Source: Flavobacterium sp. AED (lineage in GTDB: Bacteria > Bacteroidota > Bacteroidia > Flavobacteriales > Flavobacteriaceae). Taken from it: DNA of 64,000 nt. The translations under genes and the position numbers were made by a program. The notes under the pieces were generated by a model, which worked only from the letters and a program-made list of their open reading frames with translations, was not told the DNA's origin and did no database searches. Below, piece after piece: positions 1 to 7,864 of this stretch. Location of the stretch: the NCBI RefSeq assembly GCF_000812945.1, contig NZ_JSYM01000003.1, positions 248,001-312,000 on the forward strand. Reading direction: 5' to 3'. Positions within the stretch are counted from its first letter, which is position 1; each line of letters begins with the position of its first letter.

Positions 1-99
1 ATTCAAATTGTTGATATAACACAAATCAAGCAACAAGGGAAAGATAATTTTCCTGTGCTGAGGTGTTATAAATGTACTATCAGTATAAATTTTAATCAT
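1..99 (-). CDS. Partial CDS, N-terminal 33 codons, unidentified polysaccharide-locus protein
   Basis: An open frame starts with ATG at 97-99 on the minus strand and stays open to the window edge. It begins MIKIYTDSTFITPQHRK and continues with a hydrophobic PLLLDLCYI stretch. An A/G-rich leader (aagaggg) directly precedes the ATG. The start overlaps the stop of the upstream glycosyltransferase gene by 8 nt, which suggests translational coupling. The product cannot be named from 33 residues; from its position it probably belongs to the same glycan operon. The gene continues outside the window. Confidence 0.6.
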   Translation of the reverse strand, partial: MIKIYTDSTFITPQHRKIIFPLLLDLCYINNLN

Positions 100-1633
100 C
101 CCTCTTAAGAATTGTAGCCCAATGAATACTAGCATTCCAATGTTTATTCGTTTTTTTTAAAAACTGAAGCGGATTTTGAAAAACATTGGTATTATATAAA
201 TTATAAAAATAAATTGTTTTATATCCTAAAAGCTGTTGATGCGTTTTATAAATCAAATTACTAAGCATAACAGTAGGAGAAGGTTTTGGAATAACTGCAT
301 CGGTACTCCATACAAAAGTAGGTTTAATTCTAAATCCCCCGATAGGTGCCTTTAAATGAAGAATTGCTGGTTCCGGAAAATAAATTACATCCGTCCCCCT
401 ATTTCTCAATTGCATACCAAAGTCAAAATCTTCTCCATAAGCAAATTCATAATTTGAATTAAATCGCACCTGATTTAAATAAGATTTTTTAACAATACTA
501 CATCCTGAACCAAAAATAGTAGTTTGATGAACCTTATTGTACTCATTTTTGTCCCCTTCTAACAAGCAACTAAATATTGATGATTCAATACCAAAAATTT
601 TACAATTATCTATTCCTTGTTTCAAAAAATCATTATTAATGCGAATATCATCATCCGCTAAAAAAACCCATTCGCTTTTCACTTTAGATAATGCAATATT
701 ACGTGCATTACAAGCACCTGACTGATGGATAAAAACATGTTCTATTTGAAACGGCCATTTTTCATCAGAAATAAAGTCTAATTCAGAAACACTTCCTTCT
801 TTTGGATTTTGCTCCACTATGATAACATTTTTAGGTAAATGTGTTTGATTTCTCAAATCATACAAAACATCTTTCAAGTATTTTATTCTCCCAATGGTAG
901 GGATAATAACATCTATTTCATCTGAATTAGAAACCTTTCTATTTGAACTTACTTGAATTTTATCCAACACTTTTTTATCCCAGTTTCGCTTTTTAAAAAA
1001 TAAACTATACAGTAAAGGAAACAGCATTATTTTTCTTTCATAGGCCAGAAAACTGGCAAACAATATGAAAACCCATTTTATACCATGATGATGTTTTACA
1101 AACTTAAAAAGAGTATAATTATCATTTACGGAACATGGAATGGCTAATATCTTTTTCTTAAATAATCTAGGTTCTGAGTAACAAAAAAGTCCCATTGGCA
1201 TAGCTCTTTTCGCTAATGAATTGAGTAAGTAATCAAAATTTTCTTTCTTATTAAGTATTTGACTGTCTACAGCATTCAAAACTGTTGCAGAAATGGCACC
1301 AACAGCACTTGACATTTGCCAGGTAAAAAAAGAAACTTCTTTGTTTAATCTTAATATCGAAGCATTGTCGACATATCCTAATCCATCATTAATCATATTT
1401 ACAACATACGGATTATAAGAAACCATCATTTTTTTGTGATGCATAATGTCATTTATACTTTCTTTATCTAAATGGGGCTCCCATTTTACATCACACCATA
1501 CCAAAGTTGCTTCAGGAAATTTTTGGGCTAAATGGAATAGTGTTGCTCCAATAGAAAAATGTTCATTCTTACATGAATTTTCAACACCATCAATTCGTAA
1601 TACTGTTTTCGTATTATGGTAAATAATTATCAT
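92..1633 (-). CDS. Glycosyltransferase, GT2 (GT-A fold) with an extra N-terminal domain
   Basis: This 513-residue protein is longer than a single-domain GT2. Residues 1 to about 235 form an N-terminal region I do not recognise. From about residue 240 a classic GT2 core begins (DVIIPTIGR), with the metal- and nucleotide-binding acidic cluster FLADDDI (Asp327-329) and a downstream YGEDFDF motif typical of GT2 enzymes that use an ED acid pair. It most likely transfers one sugar to a lipid-linked glycan at the inner face of the cytoplasmic membrane. It lies 11 bp downstream of the preceding gene in the minus-strand run, and its stop overlaps the next start. Donor and acceptor cannot be told from sequence. 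The GT2 assignment is firm; the role of the N-terminal domain is unknown. Confidence 0.85.
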   Translation of the reverse strand: MIIIYHNTKTVLRIDGVENSCKNEHFSIGATLFHLAQKFPEATLVWCDVKWEPHLDKESINDIMHHKKMMVSYNPYVVNMINDGLGYVDNASILRLNKEVSFFTWQMSSAVGAISATVLNAVDSQILNKKENFDYLLNSLAKRAMPMGLFCYSEPRLFKKKILAIPCSVNDNYTLFKFVKHHHGIKWVFILFASFLAYERKIMLFPLLYSLFFKKRNWDKKVLDKIQVSSNRKVSNSDEIDVIIPTIGRIKYLKDVLYDLRNQTHLPKNVIIVEQNPKEGSVSELDFISDEKWPFQIEHVFIHQSGACNARNIALSKVKSEWVFLADDDIRINNDFLKQGIDNCKIFGIESSIFSCLLEGDKNEYNKVHQTTIFGSGCSIVKKSYLNQVRFNSNYEFAYGEDFDFGMQLRNRGTDVIYFPEPAILHLKAPIGGFRIKPTFVWSTDAVIPKPSPTVMLSNLIYKTHQQLLGYKTIYFYNLYNTNVFQNPLQFLKKTNKHWNASIHWATILKRDD

Positions 1634-1644
1634 TTTCTAGGCAC

Positions 1645-2607
1645 TTATTCTTGTAAAACAATAACTTTGTTATTCCCCACTATAGCTGCATATTTTGAAA
1701 ACCCACTATTGTACATTTTATCTAGTTTTAACAAATATAGTGTATCACTTTTCGCCATAAAATAAAAATCGGTAAATGTTTTATAGTTAGATTCTAAATC
1801 CGCATTGTTGTTTTTCATTCCTATATGTTTTGGGCTTCCTTCTAAAATAGAAAAAGAGGTTTTTTGTTTTACAAAGTTCAAAAAAATATTACTATCTGAC
1901 AATACATAAACTTTTTTAGTCGGATGCAAAACAACAACCTCTTTCATTTTTCGAATTAATTTATTGACTAATTCTTGCTTCTTGTTTTCATCTAAAACGG
2001 TATGGGTTGTATCTTTAAAATCACCCATCAACGACGTAAATCGGGTATGAAAAACAATCCTGTTATCATGAGGAAGTTTTTGAATTTCTTTGTTTAATTC
2101 ATTGGAAACCGCAAACAATTCATTATAATTAGTATGCCAAATCTGTTGGTTTTCACTTTCTGTATTCTTTGTATAAATTGTTCCTAGGTAATCAATATTA
2201 CTGTATACAAAAAAAGTTTTGGCTGTAGAATTCTTAATTAATTGTAATGGATTTGCTTCAAAGTTATCCATCAAATAAATCACTTTGGTATTGAAAGGAT
2301 TGTATTTTAATTCTTTCTCTTTTATATCCCAATTTACTTTATTGGGATATAAAAAATGACTTAACTGAAATGGGTGAGTAAAAGAAATATAAAAATCATA
2401 GTCAAGACTTTTAGCTATTTCATAAAAAGAAATAATACCTTTTAATCGGTCTACTAAACCTCCATGAGAAAAAAGTCCATCAAAACAAATAACTATTCTT
2501 CCTTTGTCCTTATCAGAAAAAAAATTAATTTTCCTGCCATAATACATTAATAAAAGCAACTGTTTTCGAAATAAACTAATTTTTTTTATCCACTTTTTAT
2601 TCATCAT
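1645..2607 (-). CDS. Putative glycosyltransferase, fucosyltransferase-like GT-B
   Basis: This 320-residue protein carries an N-terminal motif HGGLVDRLKGI, which resembles the GG-x-x-DRL-x-G signature of fucosyltransferase-like (NodZ/O-fucosyltransferase superfamily) proteins. Further on, VFHTRFTSLMGDF resembles the H-x-R donor-binding motif of that group. Both motifs are visible; assignment to the superfamily is inference. The N-terminus is basic (NKKWIKKISLFRKQ) and could touch the membrane. Its start overlaps the end of the upstream GT4 gene by 11 nt, so the two are probably co-translated. No GDP-fucose synthesis genes are seen in the window, so the donor sugar is open. It could instead be a conserved protein without transferase activity. 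Confidence 0.5.
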   Translation of the reverse strand: MMNKKWIKKISLFRKQLLLLMYYGRKINFFSDKDKGRIVICFDGLFSHGGLVDRLKGIISFYEIAKSLDYDFYISFTHPFQLSHFLYPNKVNWDIKEKELKYNPFNTKVIYLMDNFEANPLQLIKNSTAKTFFVYSNIDYLGTIYTKNTESENQQIWHTNYNELFAVSNELNKEIQKLPHDNRIVFHTRFTSLMGDFKDTTHTVLDENKKQELVNKLIRKMKEVVVLHPTKKVYVLSDSNIFLNFVKQKTSFSILEGSPKHIGMKNNNADLESNYKTFTDFYFMAKSDTLYLLKLDKMYNSGFSKYAAIVGNNKVIVLQE

Positions 2608-3754
2608 TAGATTGTATTAAACCTTGATAAAAATTTATATTTTGATTTACTATTTTCCCAATATCAAAAACTTGCTCAGTTCTAATCCTTGCCATTGCAC
2701 CCATTTTTGAAGCAAGCTCTTTATCATTTAAAAGTGCTACAATTTTCTCAGCATATTCCTTATGCTGCGTTGGATCTACTAAGAAACCACTTTCACCATC
2801 TATAACTACCTCTTTCCCCCAACCAATATTAGATGCAACAATTGGTTTTTGCATTGCCATGGCTTCCAACCAAGAAACAGGTAATGCTTCTGCAAAAGAG
2901 GGGAACACGCAAACTGTAGCTTTTTGAATGTAATCTCTAATTTCATCATGTGAAACACCTCCAAAATACGATACATTAAGTAAAGCCTTTTTAGAAAATG
3001 ACTCTTGCATCATTCCCCATGTAGAATTATTTCCTGAAATAACATCACTTGAGTCTCTACCTACCAAATACAATTTGGCTTTAGGATATCTTTCAATTAT
3101 TTTATTAAAGATAAATGGAATTTCCAACAATCCTTTTTTCCTAATTAGTGTTCCAAAATACAAAATAATTGGAAAGGTACTCCCTTCATCATAAATCTTT
3201 TTGAAATCGAAACAATTAATTCCATTATGAATAATTGTATAGCTATTGGTTAATTCAAAAAGTTGATTGGTTAACGATGCTGTATATTGGCTAGCTGCCA
3301 AATATCCATCAGCATGTTGCAACGCTTTCTTTTCATGAAATTTATTTACCCATTTCACTGGACGCTGATCCAAGTGACAAAAATAAGTATCCGAACCATT
3401 CAATCGAATAACGACAGGACATTTTTTAGGTGAAATAAATGAGGTAATCCCAGTCCAATCCGGCGCTTCTACCAAATCAATTTCTTTATCTTGGTGTAAT
3501 ATATTTATTATTTTTTGGAGTTTTTTTCGGGTAAGATACCACGACAACCCCTTGATTTTAACATTTCGTATTTGCTGAATGCAAATCCCATTATCGTCAA
3601 AAACACCATCTACTTTCTGACCATAAACCAAAACCCGAACAGAACAACCTTTTGCCAAAAGTCCTGAAGCCAAATTTTTTATACTTGTGCCAATGCCCCC
3701 AGAGTTACCTGTTTTCGAATGCGGATATTCTGGAGTTAGAAATGCTATTTTCAT
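2597..3754 (-). CDS. Glycosyltransferase family 4 (GT-B)
   Basis: This 385-residue protein has the two Rossmann-like halves of GT4 enzymes. The N-terminus reads KIAFLTPEYPHSKTGNSGGI, with the glycine-rich acceptor-side loop. The C-terminal half has the donor-site pattern around FAEALPVSWLEAMAMQKP followed by a GESGFLV segment. The length is normal for the family. It is expected to be a retaining transferase adding one sugar from a nucleotide donor to the lipid-linked repeat unit. It sits between the SGNH-like genes (2 bp away) and the fucosyltransferase-like gene (11-nt overlap), indicating one operon. The specific sugar is not predictable. Confidence 0.88.
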   Translation of the reverse strand: MKIAFLTPEYPHSKTGNSGGIGTSIKNLASGLLAKGCSVRVLVYGQKVDGVFDDNGICIQQIRNVKIKGLSWYLTRKKLQKIINILHQDKEIDLVEAPDWTGITSFISPKKCPVVIRLNGSDTYFCHLDQRPVKWVNKFHEKKALQHADGYLAASQYTASLTNQLFELTNSYTIIHNGINCFDFKKIYDEGSTFPIILYFGTLIRKKGLLEIPFIFNKIIERYPKAKLYLVGRDSSDVISGNNSTWGMMQESFSKKALLNVSYFGGVSHDEIRDYIQKATVCVFPSFAEALPVSWLEAMAMQKPIVASNIGWGKEVVIDGESGFLVDPTQHKEYAEKIVALLNDKELASKMGAMARIRTEQVFDIGKIVNQNINFYQGLIQSNDE

Positions 3755-3756
3755 AT

Positions 3757-4632
3757 TTATCTATTAAAAAAAAATCTTATAATTATTGCCGTAAACTTTC
3801 TTGCTCCAGCATCATTTAAATGACCACAGGAGGAGAAATACTGATCGCCTTCTACCGCATTTTCATAATTGTAGATTTCAGGATAAATTTGATGCACTTT
3901 CTCAAAATAATCCAATCCTTTGGTATTTGTACACATCGGTGTCATAACGGCAATCAAATTAATCTTATTTGCTTTACAGATATGCTTTATCTCTTCATAA
4001 CTTTTATTTTGGTGTGGAATATAGTTTGACAAATCATATGTTAAATTTTCACCTTCATTATTTAATGCATAATAGCCTCCATTCTTTAAATATGCACTTT
4101 TTTTACGAATTAAACTTAAAACCATTTCTCGAAAACCTATTTGAGGCTCATAAGCAACATATCTATAAAAAGGGATGTAATAAAAAGCATTAAAATTAGA
4201 AACAGAATTGAGATGTTCCCGAATTGTTTTTGAATGATGAATGTAAGGTAAAACTTTTGCAACTGTAGATTCTGAAATACCATCTGATGCAATATTTAAA
4301 TCAACCTCGATAATAATATTTTTTATTTTATAATGTCTTTCAATCATTAATTTTAACAACAAATCTGATTCAAATAATCTGGAACCACTCATCCCATAAT
4401 TAAAAGTTTTCAATCCCTTTTCTTCAAACATTTGGGAAACAAAATGATTATTCGCCCTAGAAGACCCTAGAATTACTACATCATAACTTCTCCCTTTCGA
4501 ATTATAAACATAATCAATTTTTCCTCGATCTTTGGATTGTAAATAAACAGCTGTATAAATAAAATCTAAAACAACTAGTAATAAAAGTGTTGTGAGCAAA
4601 ATTTTAGCAAATAAACTTAAAAAGTTTTTCAT
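3757..4632 (-). CDS. Membrane-anchored SGNH-like protein (DltD/AlgJ-type), copy 1
   Basis: This 291-residue protein has one N-terminal transmembrane segment (about residues 8-27), then an extracytoplasmic domain. ILGSSRANNHF (GSS at 56-58) matches block I of SGNH hydrolases, as found in DltD, AlgJ and related partners of MBOAT acyltransferases. The C-terminal block carries the candidate catalytic histidine (SSCGHLNDAG, His271). The position usually held by Asp in the D-x-x-H motif is Ser here. It is a close paralogue of the next gene upstream. An MBOAT gene about 3 kb upstream (and a decayed copy nearer) makes a role in periplasmic O-acylation of the glycan plausible. Function is inferred from fold motifs and context. 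Confidence 0.7.
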   Translation of the reverse strand: MKNFLSLFAKILLTTLLLLVVLDFIYTAVYLQSKDRGKIDYVYNSKGRSYDVVILGSSRANNHFVSQMFEEKGLKTFNYGMSGSRLFESDLLLKLMIERHYKIKNIIIEVDLNIASDGISESTVAKVLPYIHHSKTIREHLNSVSNFNAFYYIPFYRYVAYEPQIGFREMVLSLIRKKSAYLKNGGYYALNNEGENLTYDLSNYIPHQNKSYEEIKHICKANKINLIAVMTPMCTNTKGLDYFEKVHQIYPEIYNYENAVEGDQYFSSCGHLNDAGARKFTAIIIRFFFNR

Positions 4633-4839
4633 TAGAATCTAAATATATAATTCTTAAAGAGGAAACGTTTCTTAAACGATTTTTTTTTTTAAACCTACTA
4701 GATTTTAATTTTAAAGCACTCAAATTAAACAGACTGATTTCGATATTAAATTATTCACCAAACAAATACAATGTCGAAAAAAAATCTTTCATATGATTTA
4801 ATATTTCTTCAAAACCTATATCAAATCCATATAATATTC

Positions 4840-5727
4840 TTAGTTATCATTGATTAAAAAAAAATCTCTTATAATTATAGCGGTAAATTTCCGAGCTCCA
4901 CTATTATTCATATGTCCACAGGAAGAAAAATACTGATCGCCTTCTACTGCTTTTTCATAATTGTGAATTTCGGGATACATTTGATGCACTTTCTCAAAAT
5001 AATTCAATCCTTTGGTATTGGAACACATTGGTGTCATCACGGCAATCAGGTTAATGTGATTTGATTTACAAAGATGCTTTATTTCTTCGTAATATTTATT
5101 GTGCAAGGGTTTTAGATTTGTCAGGTCATTTTTCATATTGGCATTTAAATTTTTACCCAATGGATAATAGCCTAAATGATCCAACAAATTAGTTGGTTTT
5201 TCTCTGACAGCAGCATACATTTCTCTAAAACCAATTCCAGGTTCAAAAGCGATGTACCTATAAAAAGGGATGTAATACAATGCCCAAAAATCAGGCTGCT
5301 GAGCAAAATGCGATGCAATCACTTCAGAATTGTGAATATAGGGTAAAAATTTAGACGCTACACTCTCAGACTCCTGCTCATTAGACAAGTTTAAATCAGC
5401 TTCCAGTATGACATTTTTTATTTCATACTTTCGTTCTATCATTAGTTTCAACAGCAAAGAAGCCTCAAATAAGTGCCCTCCACTCATACCATAATTAAAA
5501 GCCTTTAATCCCTTGTTTTCAAACATGGGTGCCACAAAATGGTTATTGGCTCTGGAGGATCCTAAAATCACCACATCGTAAACTCTGGCTTTTGAGTTAT
5601 AAACATAGCCTATTTTACCTCTGTTTGAGGATTGTAAATACACTTTTGTATATACAAAATCCAATACAACCAACACAAAAAAGGCTAGCAAAAGTATTTT
5701 GATTGTAAAAATTAAAAACCGTTTCAT
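4840..5727 (-). CDS. Membrane-anchored SGNH-like protein (DltD/AlgJ-type), copy 2
   Basis: This 295-residue protein is clearly paralogous to its downstream neighbour. Both share the N-terminal membrane segment, the VVILGSSRANNHF block, the NYGMSG segment and the C-terminal SSCGH block (His272). As in copy 1, Ser replaces the usual Asp three residues before the histidine. The two differ most in the middle third. The gene stands just downstream of a decayed MBOAT gene, the arrangement expected for an MBOAT plus SGNH acyl-transfer pair. It probably receives or transfers an acyl group in the periplasm. A role as an esterase or a non-catalytic partner is also possible. Confidence 0.7.
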   Translation of the reverse strand: MKRFLIFTIKILLLAFFVLVVLDFVYTKVYLQSSNRGKIGYVYNSKARVYDVVILGSSRANNHFVAPMFENKGLKAFNYGMSGGHLFEASLLLKLMIERKYEIKNVILEADLNLSNEQESESVASKFLPYIHNSEVIASHFAQQPDFWALYYIPFYRYIAFEPGIGFREMYAAVREKPTNLLDHLGYYPLGKNLNANMKNDLTNLKPLHNKYYEEIKHLCKSNHINLIAVMTPMCSNTKGLNYFEKVHQMYPEIHNYEKAVEGDQYFSSCGHMNNSGARKFTAIIIRDFFLINDN

Positions 5728-5800
5728 CTTAAATTTTAATATTATTATTTACGTTATTGAAAGCCTTCATTTGACAAAAGTAGCGTATTACAACTTCAGT

Positions 5801-5998
5801 TGTCACGTCGAAAGTTTAAACTTAGCAGAAACGAAGTGCAAGCGAGATGCTTTCTATGGCAAAACTAATCTCGACTGCGCTCGATTTGACAACTCGACTT
5901 TGGCTCGTACTAATTGAAGCCGAAATGCTTTATTTCATAACTGAGATGTGCTTTGTCACGTCGAAAGTTTTTATATAGCGGAGACGAAGTACAATCGA
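5801..5998. repeat. Pair of 45-bp direct repeats in intergenic DNA
   Basis: Two related 45-bp copies lie at 5801-5845 and 5954-5998. Each begins TGTCACGTCGAAAGTTT and ends in CGAAGT-x-CAA-x-CGA, with several substitutions between. The DNA between them holds clustered TCGA palindromes (around 5869-5907), and a related TCGA-rich piece occurs at about 34384-34410. This is non-coding repeat DNA between the second SGNH gene and the MBOAT remnant. Confidence 0.6.
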
Positions 5999-6011
5999 TT
6001 CCCCTATTTAT

Positions 6012-6305
6012 ATTAAAACTGAAAATAAATAAATTCTTTATAATCAGAATAGATTCCTAACGTTAAAGGAGCCGCTAGACAACGTGCTAATTTTAGGATA
6101 CTATATTTTCCTGAAATAGGTTCAATTTTAGTTCTGGCATTCTACTCTAAAAGAATAAAAACAAAAAACGCCAATCCCAACAGGAATAAAAATAATAACT
6201 GGCTATAATGAGTACTGCATTTTGAGTGCTTTTGGTTTTATGAAAAACAATACAACGCGAATACAACAGGTAGAAAAACGACATAGTATTGATATTGGAA
6301 AACAT
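6012..6305 (-). pseudogene. Decayed MBOAT O-acyltransferase gene with internal deletion
   Basis: The stretch matches both ends of the intact MBOAT gene at 7865-9298 but lacks its middle. The right part (about 6161-6305) encodes an N-terminus resembling that of the intact protein, including TKSTQNAVLIIASYYFY and SCWDWRF. The left part (6012 to about 6158) encodes a C-terminus ending YSDYKEFIYFQF, as in the intact copy. About 1.1 kb corresponding to 8012-9148 is missing. The junction lies in an A-rich run shared by both ends, as expected for deletion between short direct repeats. The joined frame stops soon after the junction, and a Trp codon of the C-terminal part has become TAG. This is a relic of a second MBOAT copy directly upstream of an SGNH gene. 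Confidence 0.9.
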
Positions 6306-6343
6306 AGTAGCTTAAAAATTGTTTTTTTATAAAAGAAAAGAAA

Positions 6344-7021
6344 TTAACTCCTTCTTTCTAAAGTAAATTCAACAACTTTAGGTTGGCCTATTTTTGAAAA
6401 ACCACCTGAATGATTGACCTCAAGATGAGTCATATCAAAGCTAGAGGAACATTTTTGCAAAAAATTATATAATTTTAAATATTGTTTATCTAAATCATGA
6501 AATTCAAACACCATACAATTAAACAAATGAATATTCGCTAAAATTTCATCTAATAAGTCATATTCACTCCCTTCAATATCTAACTTCAAAATAATTTTTT
6601 TAGTATCAAAATCGATTATTTTTTCTTTGATACAATCCAAAATTCCTATTTTAACAGAGAGCCATTTACTAACATGCCAACATCTACCAGATCGCTGTAA
6701 ATAAATAAAAATCAAGGTATTTATGATGTATTTTAGTTTTTCTTTTTTGAAAAAAAATATCCTTAAAAAAGCTTTTGATAATAACTTAATTTTAGAAACA
6801 GTTGGATCAACCATTATGATTTTAATATCTTTATTAAATCGAAACATATCATATTCAAATTCAGTATTTGAGGATATGCCTCCACTAAATAAAATATCCG
6901 CTTCAAGCACATTTTTTGGAGAAATATAATACCCCCCATCATTAATACTTCCAAAACGAAAAGCAGATTGGGTTTTTACTAAAAACTCTTTCTGTATTAT
7001 TTCTAAATAATTATTTTCCAA
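6344..7021 (-). CDS. FkbM-family methyltransferase
   Basis: This 225-residue protein has the FkbM pattern: an N-terminal GGYYISP segment, an acidic end to a beta strand after KIIMVDPT, and the characteristic ILKLDIEGSEYDLL motif near residue 145, followed by VFEFHDL. FkbM enzymes are SAM-dependent O-methyltransferases often found in glycan loci. The start appears to be TTG, because no ATG occurs in the first 55 codons and the frame is closed upstream. It lies 4 bp after the stop of the other FkbM gene, so the two are coupled. The SAM-binding glycine loop is less canonical than in its neighbour. The acceptor position is unknown. Confidence 0.75.
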   Translation of the reverse strand: MENNYLEIIQKEFLVKTQSAFRFGSINDGGYYISPKNVLEADILFSGGISSNTEFEYDMFRFNKDIKIIMVDPTVSKIKLLSKAFLRIFFFKKEKLKYIINTLIFIYLQRSGRCWHVSKWLSVKIGILDCIKEKIIDFDTKKIILKLDIEGSEYDLLDEILANIHLFNCMVFEFHDLDKQYLKLYNFLQKCSSSFDMTHLEVNHSGGFSKIGQPKVVEFTLERRS

Positions 7022-7025
7022 AATC

Positions 7026-7769
7026 TTAAATTTTTATGTCAGGGTTTAAAAAAACGGCATCACCATAAATCATCTGGCCTTTTTTTGAAACGCTAATGTT
7101 GTATAGTGAATATAAATAATAACCATGAGAATGTAAATACAAACTTAATTCATGAAAAAGCGGCTGATTTTCATACAACTGTAAAAACTCAACCTCAACA
7201 TATATCAAATCAATTTTTTTGTTTTTTAAAGTTTCTTCTGCACCTCGTAATACCATTACATCTGCACCTTGAGCATCAATTTTTAAGATATTAATTTTAG
7301 AAATTTTTTCATTTTTAAATATATTGTCAATCGTTTCCGTTTCAACAATTATTTTCTCTTTAGTATTATAACTAGACTCAGAGTTGGTGTATTCATTTTT
7401 AGAAGAATCTAACAATGAATTTGTTAAAAGTGAATTATTAATATTAAATGTTGCCTCTCCTTTATTAGAAGACAAAGCGTAATTAAAAATTTTAATATCT
7501 TTTCTACCTGAATATTCATTTTTTAAATAATGGTACATATTAGGAGTAGGTTCAAAAGAAAATATTTTACTTTTTGGAAATGATTTTTTGTACAATTCAA
7601 TACTTCTACCATCAAAAGCACCAACATCAAAAATTAATAATTCTTTTGCATCTGAAAATAATTTCTTTTTAATAATAAATGGATTATTCCATTTATAGGT
7701 ATAATAGAGATAAGGTGTTATATTTAACCTACATAAATACCTAACAATATATTTTCTAATTTTAATCAT
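7026..7769 (-). CDS. FkbM-family methyltransferase
   Basis: This 247-residue protein has SAM motif I (LLIFDVGAFDGRS), the acidic ribose-binding strand (KIFSFEPTP) and the FkbM signature ILKIDAQGADVMVLRGAEE. I chose ATG at 7767-7769; an in-frame TTG at 7802 would add 11 poorly fitting residues (QRSTPIKKK...). It probably O-methylates a sugar of the glycan. It is the upstream member of a two-gene FkbM cassette flanked on one side by an intact MBOAT gene and on the other by a decayed MBOAT copy. The family call is strong; the substrate is unknown. Confidence 0.85.
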   Translation of the reverse strand: MIKIRKYIVRYLCRLNITPYLYYTYKWNNPFIIKKKLFSDAKELLIFDVGAFDGRSIELYKKSFPKSKIFSFEPTPNMYHYLKNEYSGRKDIKIFNYALSSNKGEATFNINNSLLTNSLLDSSKNEYTNSESSYNTKEKIIVETETIDNIFKNEKISKINILKIDAQGADVMVLRGAEETLKNKKIDLIYVEVEFLQLYENQPLFHELSLYLHSHGYYLYSLYNISVSKKGQMIYGDAVFLNPDIKI

Positions 7770-7864
7770 TGTCTTTTTTTTAATTGGGGTACTTCTTTGC
7801 AAACAACACTGCTTTTATTTAAAATTTTTAATGTTTTTAAAATTGGTAAAACGAAAATTCCCCA

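Noticed and set aside
5699..5917. 72-codon plus-strand ORF between the SGNH gene and the MBOAT remnant
   Set aside because: It runs through repeat DNA and TCGA palindromes and has no protein-like character.
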